From assembly GCA_003851245.1 (NCBI GenBank), contig BHEP01000003.1, forward strand, positions 1 through 64,000: 64,000 bases of DNA. Direction: 5' to 3'. Each line of letters opens with the position of its first letter. The stretch's first letter is position 1. The notes beneath the pieces were generated by a model. The model was not told the origin of the DNA. It saw only the letters and a program-made list of their open reading frames with translations, and did not search any database. The stretch comes from Bacteroidales bacterium. Its GTDB lineage: Bacteria > Bacteroidota > Bacteroidia > Bacteroidales > Azobacteroidaceae. Made by a program: the position numbers and the translations under genes. Shown here piece by piece: positions 9,163 to 18,464 of the stretch.

Positions 9163-11527
9163 AAAAATGAACATGATACCAACTATTTTAAAATGGACTT
9201 TATGCGGCATATTTATATGTTCTACAACAGTATATGCACAAGAACGAAAAACACTAAGAGATTATGTAAATCCCAATATAGGAACTACGCATAGCCGTTG
9301 GTTCTTTTACACACCAGCAGCATTGCCTTTTGGTATGGCAAAACTAAGTCCCTCTACTAATGGTAGCTATGCAAATGAGCAAGGATGGGAAGCTGTGGGT
9401 TACGAAGACATACATACTTCGATAGAGGGATTCGCTTGTCTACACGAATTTCAAGTAGGTGGGCTTATGCTTATGCCTACCGTAGGTGAGGTAAAAACCG
9501 TGCCAGGCTTGTTGGATAATGTGGAGGCAGGCTATCGCTCTACGTTTGACAAAAAGAATGAGTTAGCTACAGCAGGTTACTATTCTGTGTTGTTAGATAA
9601 ATACAATATAAAAGTTGAATTGACTGCTACCAAGCGTGTAGGCTTCCAGCGATATACATTTCCAGAATCAAAGGAGTCTGGGATTATATTTGACGTAGGA
9701 AATAAATTGGGAGAAAGTGGGAATGTGCGCGATGCCTATATCAAATTGATTGATAACAAAACCCTTGAAGGATATGTGGTAACGACACCCGAATACGTAA
9801 AAAAATATCAACCGGGAGCCGATGTGCGCATGTACTTTCATATAGAGTTGAGCAAGCCTGTGACAAGTAGTCTTGTGTTTTACAGAGGTGGGCAGCTATC
9901 GCCTAAAGATGAAATACGAGGACTTGGAGCTTCTATGGCTTTGAAATATAATACAAGCAAGGATGAGCAGATTACTGCTAAAATAGGAGTGTCTTATACC
10001 TCTATTGAGAATGCTAAGAACAATATGCGAGCAGAAGCTTCAGAACTAGACTTCGATGCAGCTAAGGCAAATGCATTTAAGGAATGGGATAAATATCTCG
10101 GCAGGATTAATGTTGAAGGAGGAACTGAAGATTCTAAAACCAAATTCTATACAGGTCTGTTTCATTCACTGTTAGGAAGAGGGTTGGCAAGTGATGTCAA
10201 TGGAGCATATCCAATGAATAATGGAGAAGTTGGTCATATTGCTCTAACAAAAGAGGGTACACCTATCCACCATCATTACAATACAGATGCTATCTGGGGT
10301 GCATTTTGGAATCTAACTCAACTTTGGGCTTTGGCTTATCCTGAGTATTATTCTGACTTTGTGCAAAGCCAACTATTACTGTATAAAGAAACGGGATGGC
10401 TGGGCGATGGTATTGCCAACAGTAAATATGTGTCGGGGGTAGGCACAAACTTTACAGGACTAGCTATTGCTGCGGCATACAATTGTGGCATCCGCGATTT
10501 TGATGTCAATATAGGCTATGAAGCTGCTTTGAAAAACGAAATAGATGGAAAAAACAGACTGGTTGGTGCAGGAAAACTTGATGTAGAACAATTTGTACAA
10601 AGAGGTTATTCCCCTTATACCCCTGAATTAGGATTTGATACCACACCCGAAGGTTCTGGTTTTGGAAGCTCGCATACTATGGAATATTCATTCAGTAGCT
10701 TTGCTGTGGGACAATTTGCAAAACAATTGGGCAAGGTAGATGATTGTGAGCAATTAGAAAAATTGTCGAAAGGTTGGGAAACACTTTTCGATACAGAAAC
10801 TAAACTCATAAGACCTAAAACAAAAGATGGAAATTTTATAGAAAATTTTGATCCTTTAGCTCCTTGGGTGGGTTTCCAAGAAGGGAATGCTGTACAATAT
10901 ACATTTTATGTGCCTCACGATGCTAAAAAACTGATAAGCTTTTGTGGACAAGAGAACTTCAATAATCGTCTCGATAGCATTTTTATTACCTCTCAAAAAG
11001 ACATCTTTGGAGGCGGCAAAACACTAAACGCCTTTTCGGGATTGCAAGCAGTGTATAATCATGGGAATCAACCAAACTTGCATATTTCATGGATGTTTAA
11101 TTTTTCGGGCAAACCCTATCTGTCTCAAAAATGGGTGCGTACAATATGTAACGAATTTTATGGCGTAGATGGCATTCATGGCTATGGCTATGGACAAGAC
11201 GAAGATCAAGGACAACTAGGAGCGTGGTATGTAATGTCTGCTATTGGATTGTTTGATGTGAAAGCACTTACCGAAATAAATCCAAAGTTTCAAATAGGTA
11301 GTCCCTTGTTCGACAAGGTTGAAATCCAATTGAATAAAAAGTATTATAAAGGAGATAAATTTGTAATCAATATTAAAAATAATTCTGAAGAAAATATTTA
11401 TTTACAAACAATATCAATGAATGGTAAAAAGAAAAAATCTATTTTCCTCCCATTCCTTGACATTGTAAACGGTGGAACTTTGAACCTGTCAATGGGTAAC
11501 AAACCAAACGTATATATTGTAGAATGA
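9149..11527 (+). CDS. GH92 exo-alpha-mannosidase
   Basis: Calcium-dependent exo-alpha-mannosidase that trims mannose from side chains or oligosaccharides. The 792-residue protein has a signal peptide ending near TTVYAQ (about residue 30) and no lipobox, so it is probably periplasmic. The N-terminal GH92 beta-sandwich start (YVNPNIGTTHSRW, PFGMAKLSP) is followed by the (alpha/alpha)6 domain and the late signature QDEDQGQLGAWYVMSAIG (Asp684 to Asp686 region). The usual NEPSHH segment reads NQPNLHISWMF here, placing it in a divergent GH92 subgroup, so linkage specificity is uncertain. Starts at 9167 or 9173 are possible alternatives. It is the last gene of the locus. Confidence 0.9.
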   Translation: MKNDKKMNMIPTILKWTLCGIFICSTTVYAQERKTLRDYVNPNIGTTHSRWFFYTPAALPFGMAKLSPSTNGSYANEQGWEAVGYEDIHTSIEGFACLHEFQVGGLMLMPTVGEVKTVPGLLDNVEAGYRSTFDKKNELATAGYYSVLLDKYNIKVELTATKRVGFQRYTFPESKESGIIFDVGNKLGESGNVRDAYIKLIDNKTLEGYVVTTPEYVKKYQPGADVRMYFHIELSKPVTSSLVFYRGGQLSPKDEIRGLGASMALKYNTSKDEQITAKIGVSYTSIENAKNNMRAEASELDFDAAKANAFKEWDKYLGRINVEGGTEDSKTKFYTGLFHSLLGRGLASDVNGAYPMNNGEVGHIALTKEGTPIHHHYNTDAIWGAFWNLTQLWALAYPEYYSDFVQSQLLLYKETGWLGDGIANSKYVSGVGTNFTGLAIAAAYNCGIRDFDVNIGYEAALKNEIDGKNRLVGAGKLDVEQFVQRGYSPYTPELGFDTTPEGSGFGSSHTMEYSFSSFAVGQFAKQLGKVDDCEQLEKLSKGWETLFDTETKLIRPKTKDGNFIENFDPLAPWVGFQEGNAVQYTFYVPHDAKKLISFCGQENFNNRLDSIFITSQKDIFGGGKTLNAFSGLQAVYNHGNQPNLHISWMFNFSGKPYLSQKWVRTICNEFYGVDGIHGYGYGQDEDQGQLGAWYVMSAIGLFDVKALTEINPKFQIGSPLFDKVEIQLNKKYYKGDKFVINIKNNSEENIYLQTISMNGKKKKSIFLPFLDIVNGGTLNLSMGNKPNVYIVE

Positions 11528-11556
11528 GATAGTATGATATATGATACTATCTCATT
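11523..11556. terminator. Hairpin at the end of the mannan locus
   Basis: A perfect 13-bp stem (11523-11535 paired with 11544-11556) around an 8-nt loop overlaps the GH92 stop codon. There is no strong T-run after it, so it is either a terminator of the weak Bacteroidota type or an mRNA 3'-end stabiliser. Confidence 0.6.
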
Positions 11557-11613
11557 GTCAAGACGTAAATATGCTCGACTTAAGATAGTTTTTATTTCCT
11601 CATTTGTCTAGGA

Positions 11614-11676
11614 ATAAATCGAGAATAAACTTTTGGCGCCGACCCTTCGAGCTCTAAAAATTTATTCTCGATTTAT
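11614..11676. repeat. 16-bp perfect inverted repeat with a 31-nt loop
   Basis: ATAAATCGAGAATAAA at 11614-11629 is exactly reverse-complemented at 11661-11676. The 31-nt spacer carries a GC-rich patch (GGCGCC, then CGAGCTC) unlike the AT-rich surroundings. The 293-bp gap 11528-11820 holds this structure and the preceding hairpin, and no gene was seen. It may be a terminator, an RNA structure or a site-specific recombination target; the sequence does not decide. Confidence 0.6.
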
Positions 11677-11820
11677 GCAATCCTGTTGTAATCTTCTTTA
11701 GGAGTCTTATAATGCAACTTTTTATCACTTGAACAAATGACACTAAAAATATCCTCAGTTTTGAACATTAATCCTAAAAAAAGAATATTTTTAATAAGTC
11801 AACTCCGATTTCATAGCCCC

Positions 11821-14673
11821 CTACTCAAATAGTGCTTCTATTTCCTCCATTTTTAGATCATTGGTAGGGATATTAGAAATTACAAAAGCATCCGATATTT
11901 TCTTCTTTGCCTCTTGCAATTTCAATATTTTCTCTTCTATGGTTTCGCTAGATATAAACCTATAAGCCATGACATTATTTTTTTGTCCCATTCTGTGCGA
12001 CCTACTGAGGGCTTGTTGTTCAGCCGCAGGATTCCACCAGGGATCAATTAAGAAAACATAGTCTGCCATAGTGAGGTTTAGACCGAGCCCTCCGGCTTTT
12101 AATGATATAAAGAAGCATTGTACATCATCATGCGAGGCAAATTTTTCAATTTCGGCTTCCCTATCGGGGGTTCCCCCAGAGAGCATTGCATATTTCCAGC
12201 CTTCTTGATCAAATCTATTTGCCAATAATTTGAGATGCCTTACAAAGGATGAAAAAATCAGCACCTTGTGTCCTGCTGCTTTTAGGGATTCGAAGCTAAG
12301 AATTATTTGATCAAACTTGCCAGAGTTTTCCGTGTAATCGGCTTCTATGAGTGCCGGGTGATTTGCCAATTGTCGGAGTCGGGTAAGCCCTTGTAGGGCA
12401 ATGAAATTTTTATTGGTTTCTCCATTTTCTTTCAAGAGCAGGAGGGTATTGCGAATTTTATTTTTTTCTACATCATAGCATTTTTGTTGAGCTGGACTCA
12501 TATCGCAGAGGATGAGTTCTTCAGAAAGAGGAGGGAGCTCAGGCATCACAGCCTCTTTTGTTCTTCGGAGCATGAAGGGAGATATGAGTTTCAGAAGAGC
12601 TTCTTCCTTTTTTTTATCTTGTTCTTTGATAATTTTTTGTATGTAGTTTCTTTTGAAAAACGAATAAGTACCCAATAATCCTTCGTTGATAAAGTTGAAT
12701 TGGGCCCATAGATCGTCGAGAGAGTTTTCTATAGGCGTGCCTGTAAGGGCAAGTCTATAGGAGCAATTCAATTTTTTAATGGCTTTGTATGCCAATGATT
12801 CCGAGTTTTTAATATTCTGACTTTCGTCGAGTATGAGATAATTAAAGGGATATTTTTTTAGTAGTTCAACATCTGTTCGTACAATGCCATAGGAGCTAAT
12901 AATTATTTGATAGGCATCAAATATGCTAGGTATATCATTCAAACTTTTGCGCTTGCTGCCTGAGTAAATAATAATTTTTAGCTCTGGTGCAAAGCGCAGT
13001 ATTTCATTTTTCCAGTTGTGAATAAGGGATGTGGGCACCACTATCAATGAAGGAGGTAGTGTGTTTGTAGATTTGCTGTATATATATTGCAATAGAGTGA
13101 TGGTTTGCAGGGTCTTTCCCAGCCCCATATCGTCGGCTAGGCATCCTCCGAGTCCTTCTGTATTTAGATTTTCCAGCCAATAGAATCCTTCTTTTTGATA
13201 AGGTCTGAGTAGTGAATTGAGTAGGGCAGAGGGCAGGGGTTTGGCATTATCAGACTTGTTGGTATATTCAAAAACAATCTCCTTATTGAAGTCTGTTTTT
13301 TCTCCAAATAAATTATCGACAATGCCTTGGTGCATTTTACGGAGTCGAAGTTTATTTCCTATGTCCTCGCTATGTAAGAACAATTCATAATATTTTTCAA
13401 ACCATTCTTGGGGTAGTATAAAAATGGATTTGTTGGGTAAGACATATTCGCAAGAGCCTTCGAGTATGTGTTTTCTGAATTTTGGAAAGGCTATTTTATA
13501 CTCCCCTATCGAGACCTCTTGGTTCATTTCAAACCAATCAATTTTGCGATTCACCGAGGATGTTATTTCAATGTCTCCAGCATAAATATTTGTATATAGG
13601 TTTTGTTCGACAACAAAATTGCTCAAAAAATCGCTGTGTCTGTTTATCCATTCGACGATAGAAAATCGGTTTTGTGAGTTCTTATCCTGCGGTAGTAAAT
13701 AAAATTGATTATTCTCTTTAGAGCTAAAGCCTTGATTTAGTAGGCTTTCTACGACCTCTTTTTCCCAAGCGCTGTCTCTTTCGAGCCAGAAAATAGGGGC
13801 AAGTTCATTGGACTCATCCATGCCAACTATTTTGTGCTTCCTTAAATTGGGATTAATGCGCTTGTTGTTGTATTCAAAGTACAGGCTTAAAACCAGTCGA
13901 CCAAAAAAATCCTCTTCTAAAGTGAGTATTGCTTGCTTGTGTATATCTTGAATCTGATATCCCAATCCCTCTATTGTGACCTCGTATTGCTGAATGGTTT
14001 TTAGGATAAATGTTTTGATATATACCTGTTCGGCACTTGCAGGAACGGCGATAAACTCTTTTTCCAAAAAGGGCTTTATCACCTTAGAATCAATATTTTC
14101 TATGCAGTGCAATTGATTGTTCATAATGACTATACTAGGCTTGCTAGACATAAATATAGCGTGTTTTTTTAGCAGGGATATATTTTCTTGCCCGTTTGTA
14201 AGAGAGATATGGTAACGCAGTCCGTCTTCGTCTTTGATGAAGCTGAATAGGCACTTGCTAGGACTTTGCAGGAGGTTTATTCTGTCTCTTTCATACATTA
14301 CCTTAGATTTCACATTGTCTCTAAGAAATATTGGCAAAGCACTATTTTTCAGCAATTCAACAATTTCGGCATTGCAACTTTCTATTGCTGGGCGCACAAA
14401 TGTTTTTAGTGTTTCTTCTGCTATTGTATCTTTAAACTGGATTGCATTTTTGCCTTTCCCGTAGAGTTTGGCAAGGTTTGCATCCGTAATTTTACTTATC
14501 AAGGCTGCTATTTGGCAAGCCTCATCGGTCTTGTCCCCTGTTTGGTCGCTATCCAAAGAGGGAGTTCCTAGTATTTCAAAACTTTGGTATCCACTATCTT
14601 GTGCAAGATACATATAAAATCTCCATCCATACACCTTGTGCTCGGATATAACTACAATTAATTTTTCGTTCAC
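11821..14673 (-). CDS. SNF2-family DEAD/DEAH-box helicase
   Basis: ATP-dependent DNA translocase of the SNF2/RapA-like class, cytoplasmic, with partners unknown. The 950-residue protein has a poorly conserved N-terminal half. Motif I is LADDMGLGKT (about 511-521), motif II is DESQ (about 617) where DEAH or DEAQ is more usual, motif III is LTGTPIENSLDDLW, and the C-terminal helicase part has GLGLNLTMADYVFLIDPWWNP and the terminal SRSHRMGQ. No SWIM zinc finger was recognised. The start is GTG at 14673, preceded on its strand by a purine-rich stretch that may act as ribosome-binding site. It lies 75 bp downstream of the PorW-like gene and probably shares its transcript. Confidence 0.92.
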   Translation of the reverse strand: MNEKLIVVISEHKVYGWRFYMYLAQDSGYQSFEILGTPSLDSDQTGDKTDEACQIAALISKITDANLAKLYGKGKNAIQFKDTIAEETLKTFVRPAIESCNAEIVELLKNSALPIFLRDNVKSKVMYERDRINLLQSPSKCLFSFIKDEDGLRYHISLTNGQENISLLKKHAIFMSSKPSIVIMNNQLHCIENIDSKVIKPFLEKEFIAVPASAEQVYIKTFILKTIQQYEVTIEGLGYQIQDIHKQAILTLEEDFFGRLVLSLYFEYNNKRINPNLRKHKIVGMDESNELAPIFWLERDSAWEKEVVESLLNQGFSSKENNQFYLLPQDKNSQNRFSIVEWINRHSDFLSNFVVEQNLYTNIYAGDIEITSSVNRKIDWFEMNQEVSIGEYKIAFPKFRKHILEGSCEYVLPNKSIFILPQEWFEKYYELFLHSEDIGNKLRLRKMHQGIVDNLFGEKTDFNKEIVFEYTNKSDNAKPLPSALLNSLLRPYQKEGFYWLENLNTEGLGGCLADDMGLGKTLQTITLLQYIYSKSTNTLPPSLIVVPTSLIHNWKNEILRFAPELKIIIYSGSKRKSLNDIPSIFDAYQIIISSYGIVRTDVELLKKYPFNYLILDESQNIKNSESLAYKAIKKLNCSYRLALTGTPIENSLDDLWAQFNFINEGLLGTYSFFKRNYIQKIIKEQDKKKEEALLKLISPFMLRRTKEAVMPELPPLSEELILCDMSPAQQKCYDVEKNKIRNTLLLLKENGETNKNFIALQGLTRLRQLANHPALIEADYTENSGKFDQIILSFESLKAAGHKVLIFSSFVRHLKLLANRFDQEGWKYAMLSGGTPDREAEIEKFASHDDVQCFFISLKAGGLGLNLTMADYVFLIDPWWNPAAEQQALSRSHRMGQKNNVMAYRFISSETIEEKILKLQEAKKKISDAFVISNIPTNDLKMEEIEALFE

Positions 14674-14680
14674 TTCTTAT

Positions 14681-14714
14681 TCTTCTTCTTTTCTTGTTCT
14701 TCTTCTTTTCTTGT
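14681..14714. repeat. Two perfect 17-bp tandem copies, pyrimidine/purine strand bias
   Basis: TCTTCTTCTTTTCTTGT occurs twice without mismatch and then partially a third time, between the PorW-like gene and the helicase. On the coding (minus) strand it reads as an AAGAAG-rich purine tract just before the helicase GTG start. The array could slip in replication and affect helicase translation. Confidence 0.75.
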
Positions 14715-14748
14715 TCTTGTTCAAAGGCTGGTTTGCGAAGCCTTCTTC

Positions 14749-17700
14749 TTATTTGGATTTGCGATTTTCTTTGCGCTGCTCCTGTTTTTTCTTTAGTTCG
14801 GCTTGTTTTTGCTTATTTTTTGCCGCTCTTTCTATTTCTCGTTCTTTTCTCAAGCGTTTCAAGTCGTCTTTCTTCTGTTTTCTCAGATCCTCTTTACTTT
14901 TGAGAGACTCCTTACGATCTTTTTCTTTTTGCACTTTCTCTTCAGCCTTGAGCTTCAGCAAGTTTTTTTCGTGTTGCTGTTTCTCTTTAAGGAGAGCTTT
15001 GTCGGCATTGTCTAGTTTTATTTTTTCTAGTTTTATGCTGTCGAGTTCAATTTTCTCTAGCCTCGCTGTCTCCTTTTTTATGTCAGCATTTTCTTTTTTT
15101 ACGAGTTTGTATTTTTCTTTCTCTTCTTTTTCTTGCTGTTTGGCAAATTTATCTATCTCGTTGTCTTTGCCTCGTCCCGAGAGGAGTTTTTTAATTCCTC
15201 GTATAGGATCGTTTGCAAATTCACTGTATGTCTCGTTGGCAGAATCTAATTTGTCTGAAATATTTCCGATTTCTTTACTTATAGGTTCTAATACATCCTC
15301 AGCTTTGTCAGCAGTGGCATCAGTTTTATTTGCAGTGAGTTCATTTGACTCAAGTCCGTCTTTGTTCGATATATTTTCAGCTTCAATTATTTCAGCTTCA
15401 ATTATTTCGCCTTCAATATTTCTGTCGGCCACTATATTTTCTTCTATTCCAGCATTTTGAATATTTTCGGAAGTTTGAGTGTTTTCTATAATATAGCTTG
15501 AATCAGGCTCCATCTCCTCTTCTCTGGCAGCATATATTTTCCGCTTGTGCCAATCGGCAAGAAGTTGGCTATTATTGTCAGCAAAATTTTGCTCAAAGAA
15601 GTTCATATACTCTTCCAGGCTTTTTCCCTTAGTCAGTATTTGGTAGTTTTCGGTAGAAATGGGTAGCATGATAACTGCAGAATCCAGTTTGCTCATATAG
15701 CCCGTTTCCTGATAAATCATCTTTATGTACTGTTGTATTTGTACGTAATGATTGAATCCCGATATTTGCAGTGTCCTAACATCTCCTAAATCGGAAAATT
15801 GCAGGTCAAAATCGTTGACGGTAAAATTTGTGAAGTTGAAAGCCGCAATATTGTATAGCATCAAATTTTCGTTGGCGCTTCCTTTTTTGTACAATATTGC
15901 AAGAGTATAGGGCACATTTATTTCCAAGGAGAAAGTGATAGCGGAATCCAATTGGGCAGCCTCTTCTTCAGAAAGTCCTAGGCGTATATTGAATAGAGAG
16001 CCCCTTGTGAGAGGCCCGTTCATGCCTGCAATACTCATTCCTTGTTGAAAACCCTTCATCATTTCTTGTGCCAGCACACTCACGTCGGCATCGGGATATT
16101 TGTCTATCAATTCTTTTAGTAGCACCTTGAAAGTATCGGGCTCATTGGTTTGTACGAAAGAAAGTGCATTGAGGAACATAAACTTAGGCATTAACTTAGA
16201 TTGAGCATATCGCGTGCTTGTCTGCTCATAATTTGTTCGCACCTGATCTGTATTGCCCTCAAGATAATCATTGTAGGCCTTTACGTATAGAGAATCCTGC
16301 ATCTTGTCCATGGTAAGCATATTGTATTCGTATTCGGGCTCTGCCATTGCTATTGCAAGTTTGCTTTCGGGGAATGCAGCAATAATTTTTGTTTTATAGG
16401 CCTCATACATTTCTACATCGTCCATTTTCAGGTAAATGAGATAGGTATTGTAGTAGGCATCCAATTGGTTTTCGTGTGTTGGGAAGCGTTTTTCTAGGGT
16501 TTGAAATGTTTCTAGCGACAGGGAATAATCTTCCAATTTGTCTTTGTATATGAGGGCCATATTGTATATACCATCTTGAATAATGATATTAGATGCTTCA
16601 ATGTCTTCTTCGGTAAGCGGAATTTGCTGTAGGTAAAATTCTGGCTTTTTATTGTCGGCAGTCATGTTTTCAGGCACTTGCGCGTCGTCTCCTTCTGAGG
16701 AAGTAGAGTCGGACGATGTTTCTGCCAGCGCTTCATTTTCCGGAAAAGTATTATCGTCATTAGCATCGGCAAGCTCCTCGTTCATGGGATTGTTTTTTGT
16801 CTTGCGTCGCCAGTCGTCTTCGAGTTTTCTTCTTCCCCATTTTTGTTGGAAGCTATTTTTTCCAGAGGCTACGGTCTGGGAGTTGTAGAAATAAAATTCG
16901 CCACTAATGGAATTACTGGGTCCTAGGTTGGCAGGTGTAGCAGAGGGTCTTGAGCCAGCCTGCAAATTGGGCATATTGTCTCTATTGCTCTCTTGAGCCT
17001 CCGCGAATTTGTCTTGCTCGATTTTCTCTTTCTCTTCTTTTTCTTTTTTAATTACTTCGGCAATTATTTTATCTATCACCGCCATTCTTTCATTCTCCGG
17101 CATTTGCGCCAAGTTTTGCAGGCTGTCTTGGAGATGTACGGCTTCGTAAAAGACAACAAATTCGTCGAGCATTTCTGAGCGCTTGGCTACTCTTTCGTAG
17201 TCTTTGTGCTCTTTTTTTAGTTGTCCCAACGCCCCAGAATATGCGGGTTGCGCTTTTACGTATGTTTTTTGTTCAAAAAAAATATCGCCCACCCTTATCT
17301 CACAAAGCGCCTTGTCCATTGCGTTGAGGGTGCTTTCTTCTATTCCTTTTTCATATGCTTCTATGGCTTTGAGGGTATCGGGAATTGTCATATAAAGATT
17401 TCCCATGGCATAATAAACCTGGTCCAGATAATCCTTATTTTTATTGTTTTTAGCCATTTTCCTCAATGTCTTATTGAGCTTTTCGGTGTTTCCTCCGGGG
17501 TATACCTCCGTTTGCCTTATGCGTGCGCTAAATTCGAGTATGTAGGGAGGGTTTGCCTTGGGCACTTCGCCAAAGGCCTTGTATGCCAATTCGTTTTGCT
17601 CGAGGCTGGTATATATTTGCCCAAGCAGGTATTTCATTCTGGTCTTTTGTATCTTGTTGGGCTCTGCTTTTATTGCCGTTTTTAGATAGGGAATAGCTTG

Positions 17701-18402
17701 GGGGTATTGCTCGTTTTTTATCAGGTAGTCGGCATAAATGCTAGCAAACAATTTCTGTTGCTTGCTGCTGAGTTGGGCCTGGTTTATTTTCGAGAGAATG
17801 TCTTCGGCCTCATAATACCACTCCATTTCCGAATAGCATCGGGCCTGCCATATTTTTGCTGTGTTGAAAACCTCGTTTTGTGTTGCATAGTGCCTGCTGA
17901 TATATGAAAAAGTGCTGGCGGCTTGCAAAAAATCGGCATTGTAAAATTGGGCTTGCGCCATCATCATCCACGACTTGTGGAGAAAGGGGTTGAACTCCTG
18001 CTGATTGTAGAATTGTTGGTACTTTGTGTCGTTGCGCTTGCCAGCTTTCTTTTGTGGCTTCGTTTTTATAGAATGTGTTTTTATAGATTTTACAGATTTT
18101 TCTATTGCAAAATCGAAGGCTCCTCCTTGGTTTTCCTTATCTTTGGGTAGGGCGCTGATGGGATACATTAAAATTGGCTCCGCATAGCTTTCTTTGTGGT
18201 TGGTTTCTTGGGCTCTTAGTGCTTCATTGAAGGATTCGCTGCCATTGAAATGTATGTTGTAGCGGGTATTGATACCGTGATACCACCTTGTCATACCTGT
18301 GTTTTTGGTAGATGTGCATGAGCTCAGCATCAAAAACACTGAGAGCAGGGAGAAGAAAAAGGAATATTTCTTTAACACTGAATAAAACACTGAATAAAAC
18401 AC
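14749..18402 (-). CDS. porW: PorW/SprE-like T9SS TPR lipoprotein
   Basis: Homologue of the outer-membrane-associated lipoprotein PorW (P. gingivalis) / SprE (gliding bacteria), needed for type IX secretion. The 1217-residue product has a lipoprotein signal with lipobox LSSC (Cys29) followed by STKNTGMTRWYHGINTRYN, characteristic of the family. TPR-like helical repeats cover about residues 130-480 and 590-800. The last ~170 residues are a Lys/Glu-rich coiled coil, preceded by a duplicated EIIEA unit encoded by a perfect 15-bp tandem (15376-15405). The start is uncertain: a 12-bp tandem at 18376-18402 offers three in-frame GTG codons (18402, 18390, 18378). The 18378 start gives the most typical signal peptide. 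Its upstream neighbour on the same strand is the ABC permease, 62 bp away. Confidence 0.85.
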   Translation of the reverse strand: MFYSVFYSVLKKYSFFFSLLSVFLMLSSCTSTKNTGMTRWYHGINTRYNIHFNGSESFNEALRAQETNHKESYAEPILMYPISALPKDKENQGGAFDFAIEKSVKSIKTHSIKTKPQKKAGKRNDTKYQQFYNQQEFNPFLHKSWMMMAQAQFYNADFLQAASTFSYISRHYATQNEVFNTAKIWQARCYSEMEWYYEAEDILSKINQAQLSSKQQKLFASIYADYLIKNEQYPQAIPYLKTAIKAEPNKIQKTRMKYLLGQIYTSLEQNELAYKAFGEVPKANPPYILEFSARIRQTEVYPGGNTEKLNKTLRKMAKNNKNKDYLDQVYYAMGNLYMTIPDTLKAIEAYEKGIEESTLNAMDKALCEIRVGDIFFEQKTYVKAQPAYSGALGQLKKEHKDYERVAKRSEMLDEFVVFYEAVHLQDSLQNLAQMPENERMAVIDKIIAEVIKKEKEEKEKIEQDKFAEAQESNRDNMPNLQAGSRPSATPANLGPSNSISGEFYFYNSQTVASGKNSFQQKWGRRKLEDDWRRKTKNNPMNEELADANDDNTFPENEALAETSSDSTSSEGDDAQVPENMTADNKKPEFYLQQIPLTEEDIEASNIIIQDGIYNMALIYKDKLEDYSLSLETFQTLEKRFPTHENQLDAYYNTYLIYLKMDDVEMYEAYKTKIIAAFPESKLAIAMAEPEYEYNMLTMDKMQDSLYVKAYNDYLEGNTDQVRTNYEQTSTRYAQSKLMPKFMFLNALSFVQTNEPDTFKVLLKELIDKYPDADVSVLAQEMMKGFQQGMSIAGMNGPLTRGSLFNIRLGLSEEEAAQLDSAITFSLEINVPYTLAILYKKGSANENLMLYNIAAFNFTNFTVNDFDLQFSDLGDVRTLQISGFNHYVQIQQYIKMIYQETGYMSKLDSAVIMLPISTENYQILTKGKSLEEYMNFFEQNFADNNSQLLADWHKRKIYAAREEEMEPDSSYIIENTQTSENIQNAGIEENIVADRNIEGEIIEAEIIEAENISNKDGLESNELTANKTDATADKAEDVLEPISKEIGNISDKLDSANETYSEFANDPIRGIKKLLSGRGKDNEIDKFAKQQEKEEKEKYKLVKKENADIKKETARLEKIELDSIKLEKIKLDNADKALLKEKQQHEKNLLKLKAEEKVQKEKDRKESLKSKEDLRKQKKDDLKRLRKEREIERAAKNKQKQAELKKKQEQRKENRKSK
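18376..18402. repeat. 12-bp tandem repeat over the porW start codons
   Basis: CACTGAATAAAA is repeated twice and partly a third time. On the minus strand each unit supplies a GTG in frame with porW, giving the repeated FYSV in the longest reading. Gain or loss of a unit would keep the frame but change the leader length. Confidence 0.75.
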
Positions 18403-18464
18403 ATAATAAAAAGGATGATGAAAATTTTAAAAAACTTACAAGAGATCTAAGATTTTAAACAGAA

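Noticed and set aside
11821-14673. Defence-system helicase
   Set aside because: No nuclease, methylase or other defence partner adjoins it; it sits behind porW and looks like the common chromosomal SNF2 protein.
14749-18150. Long open frames on the plus strand opposite porW
   Set aside because: They are Phe/Ser-rich mirror readings of the Lys/Glu-rich coding strand, without family matches or start signals.
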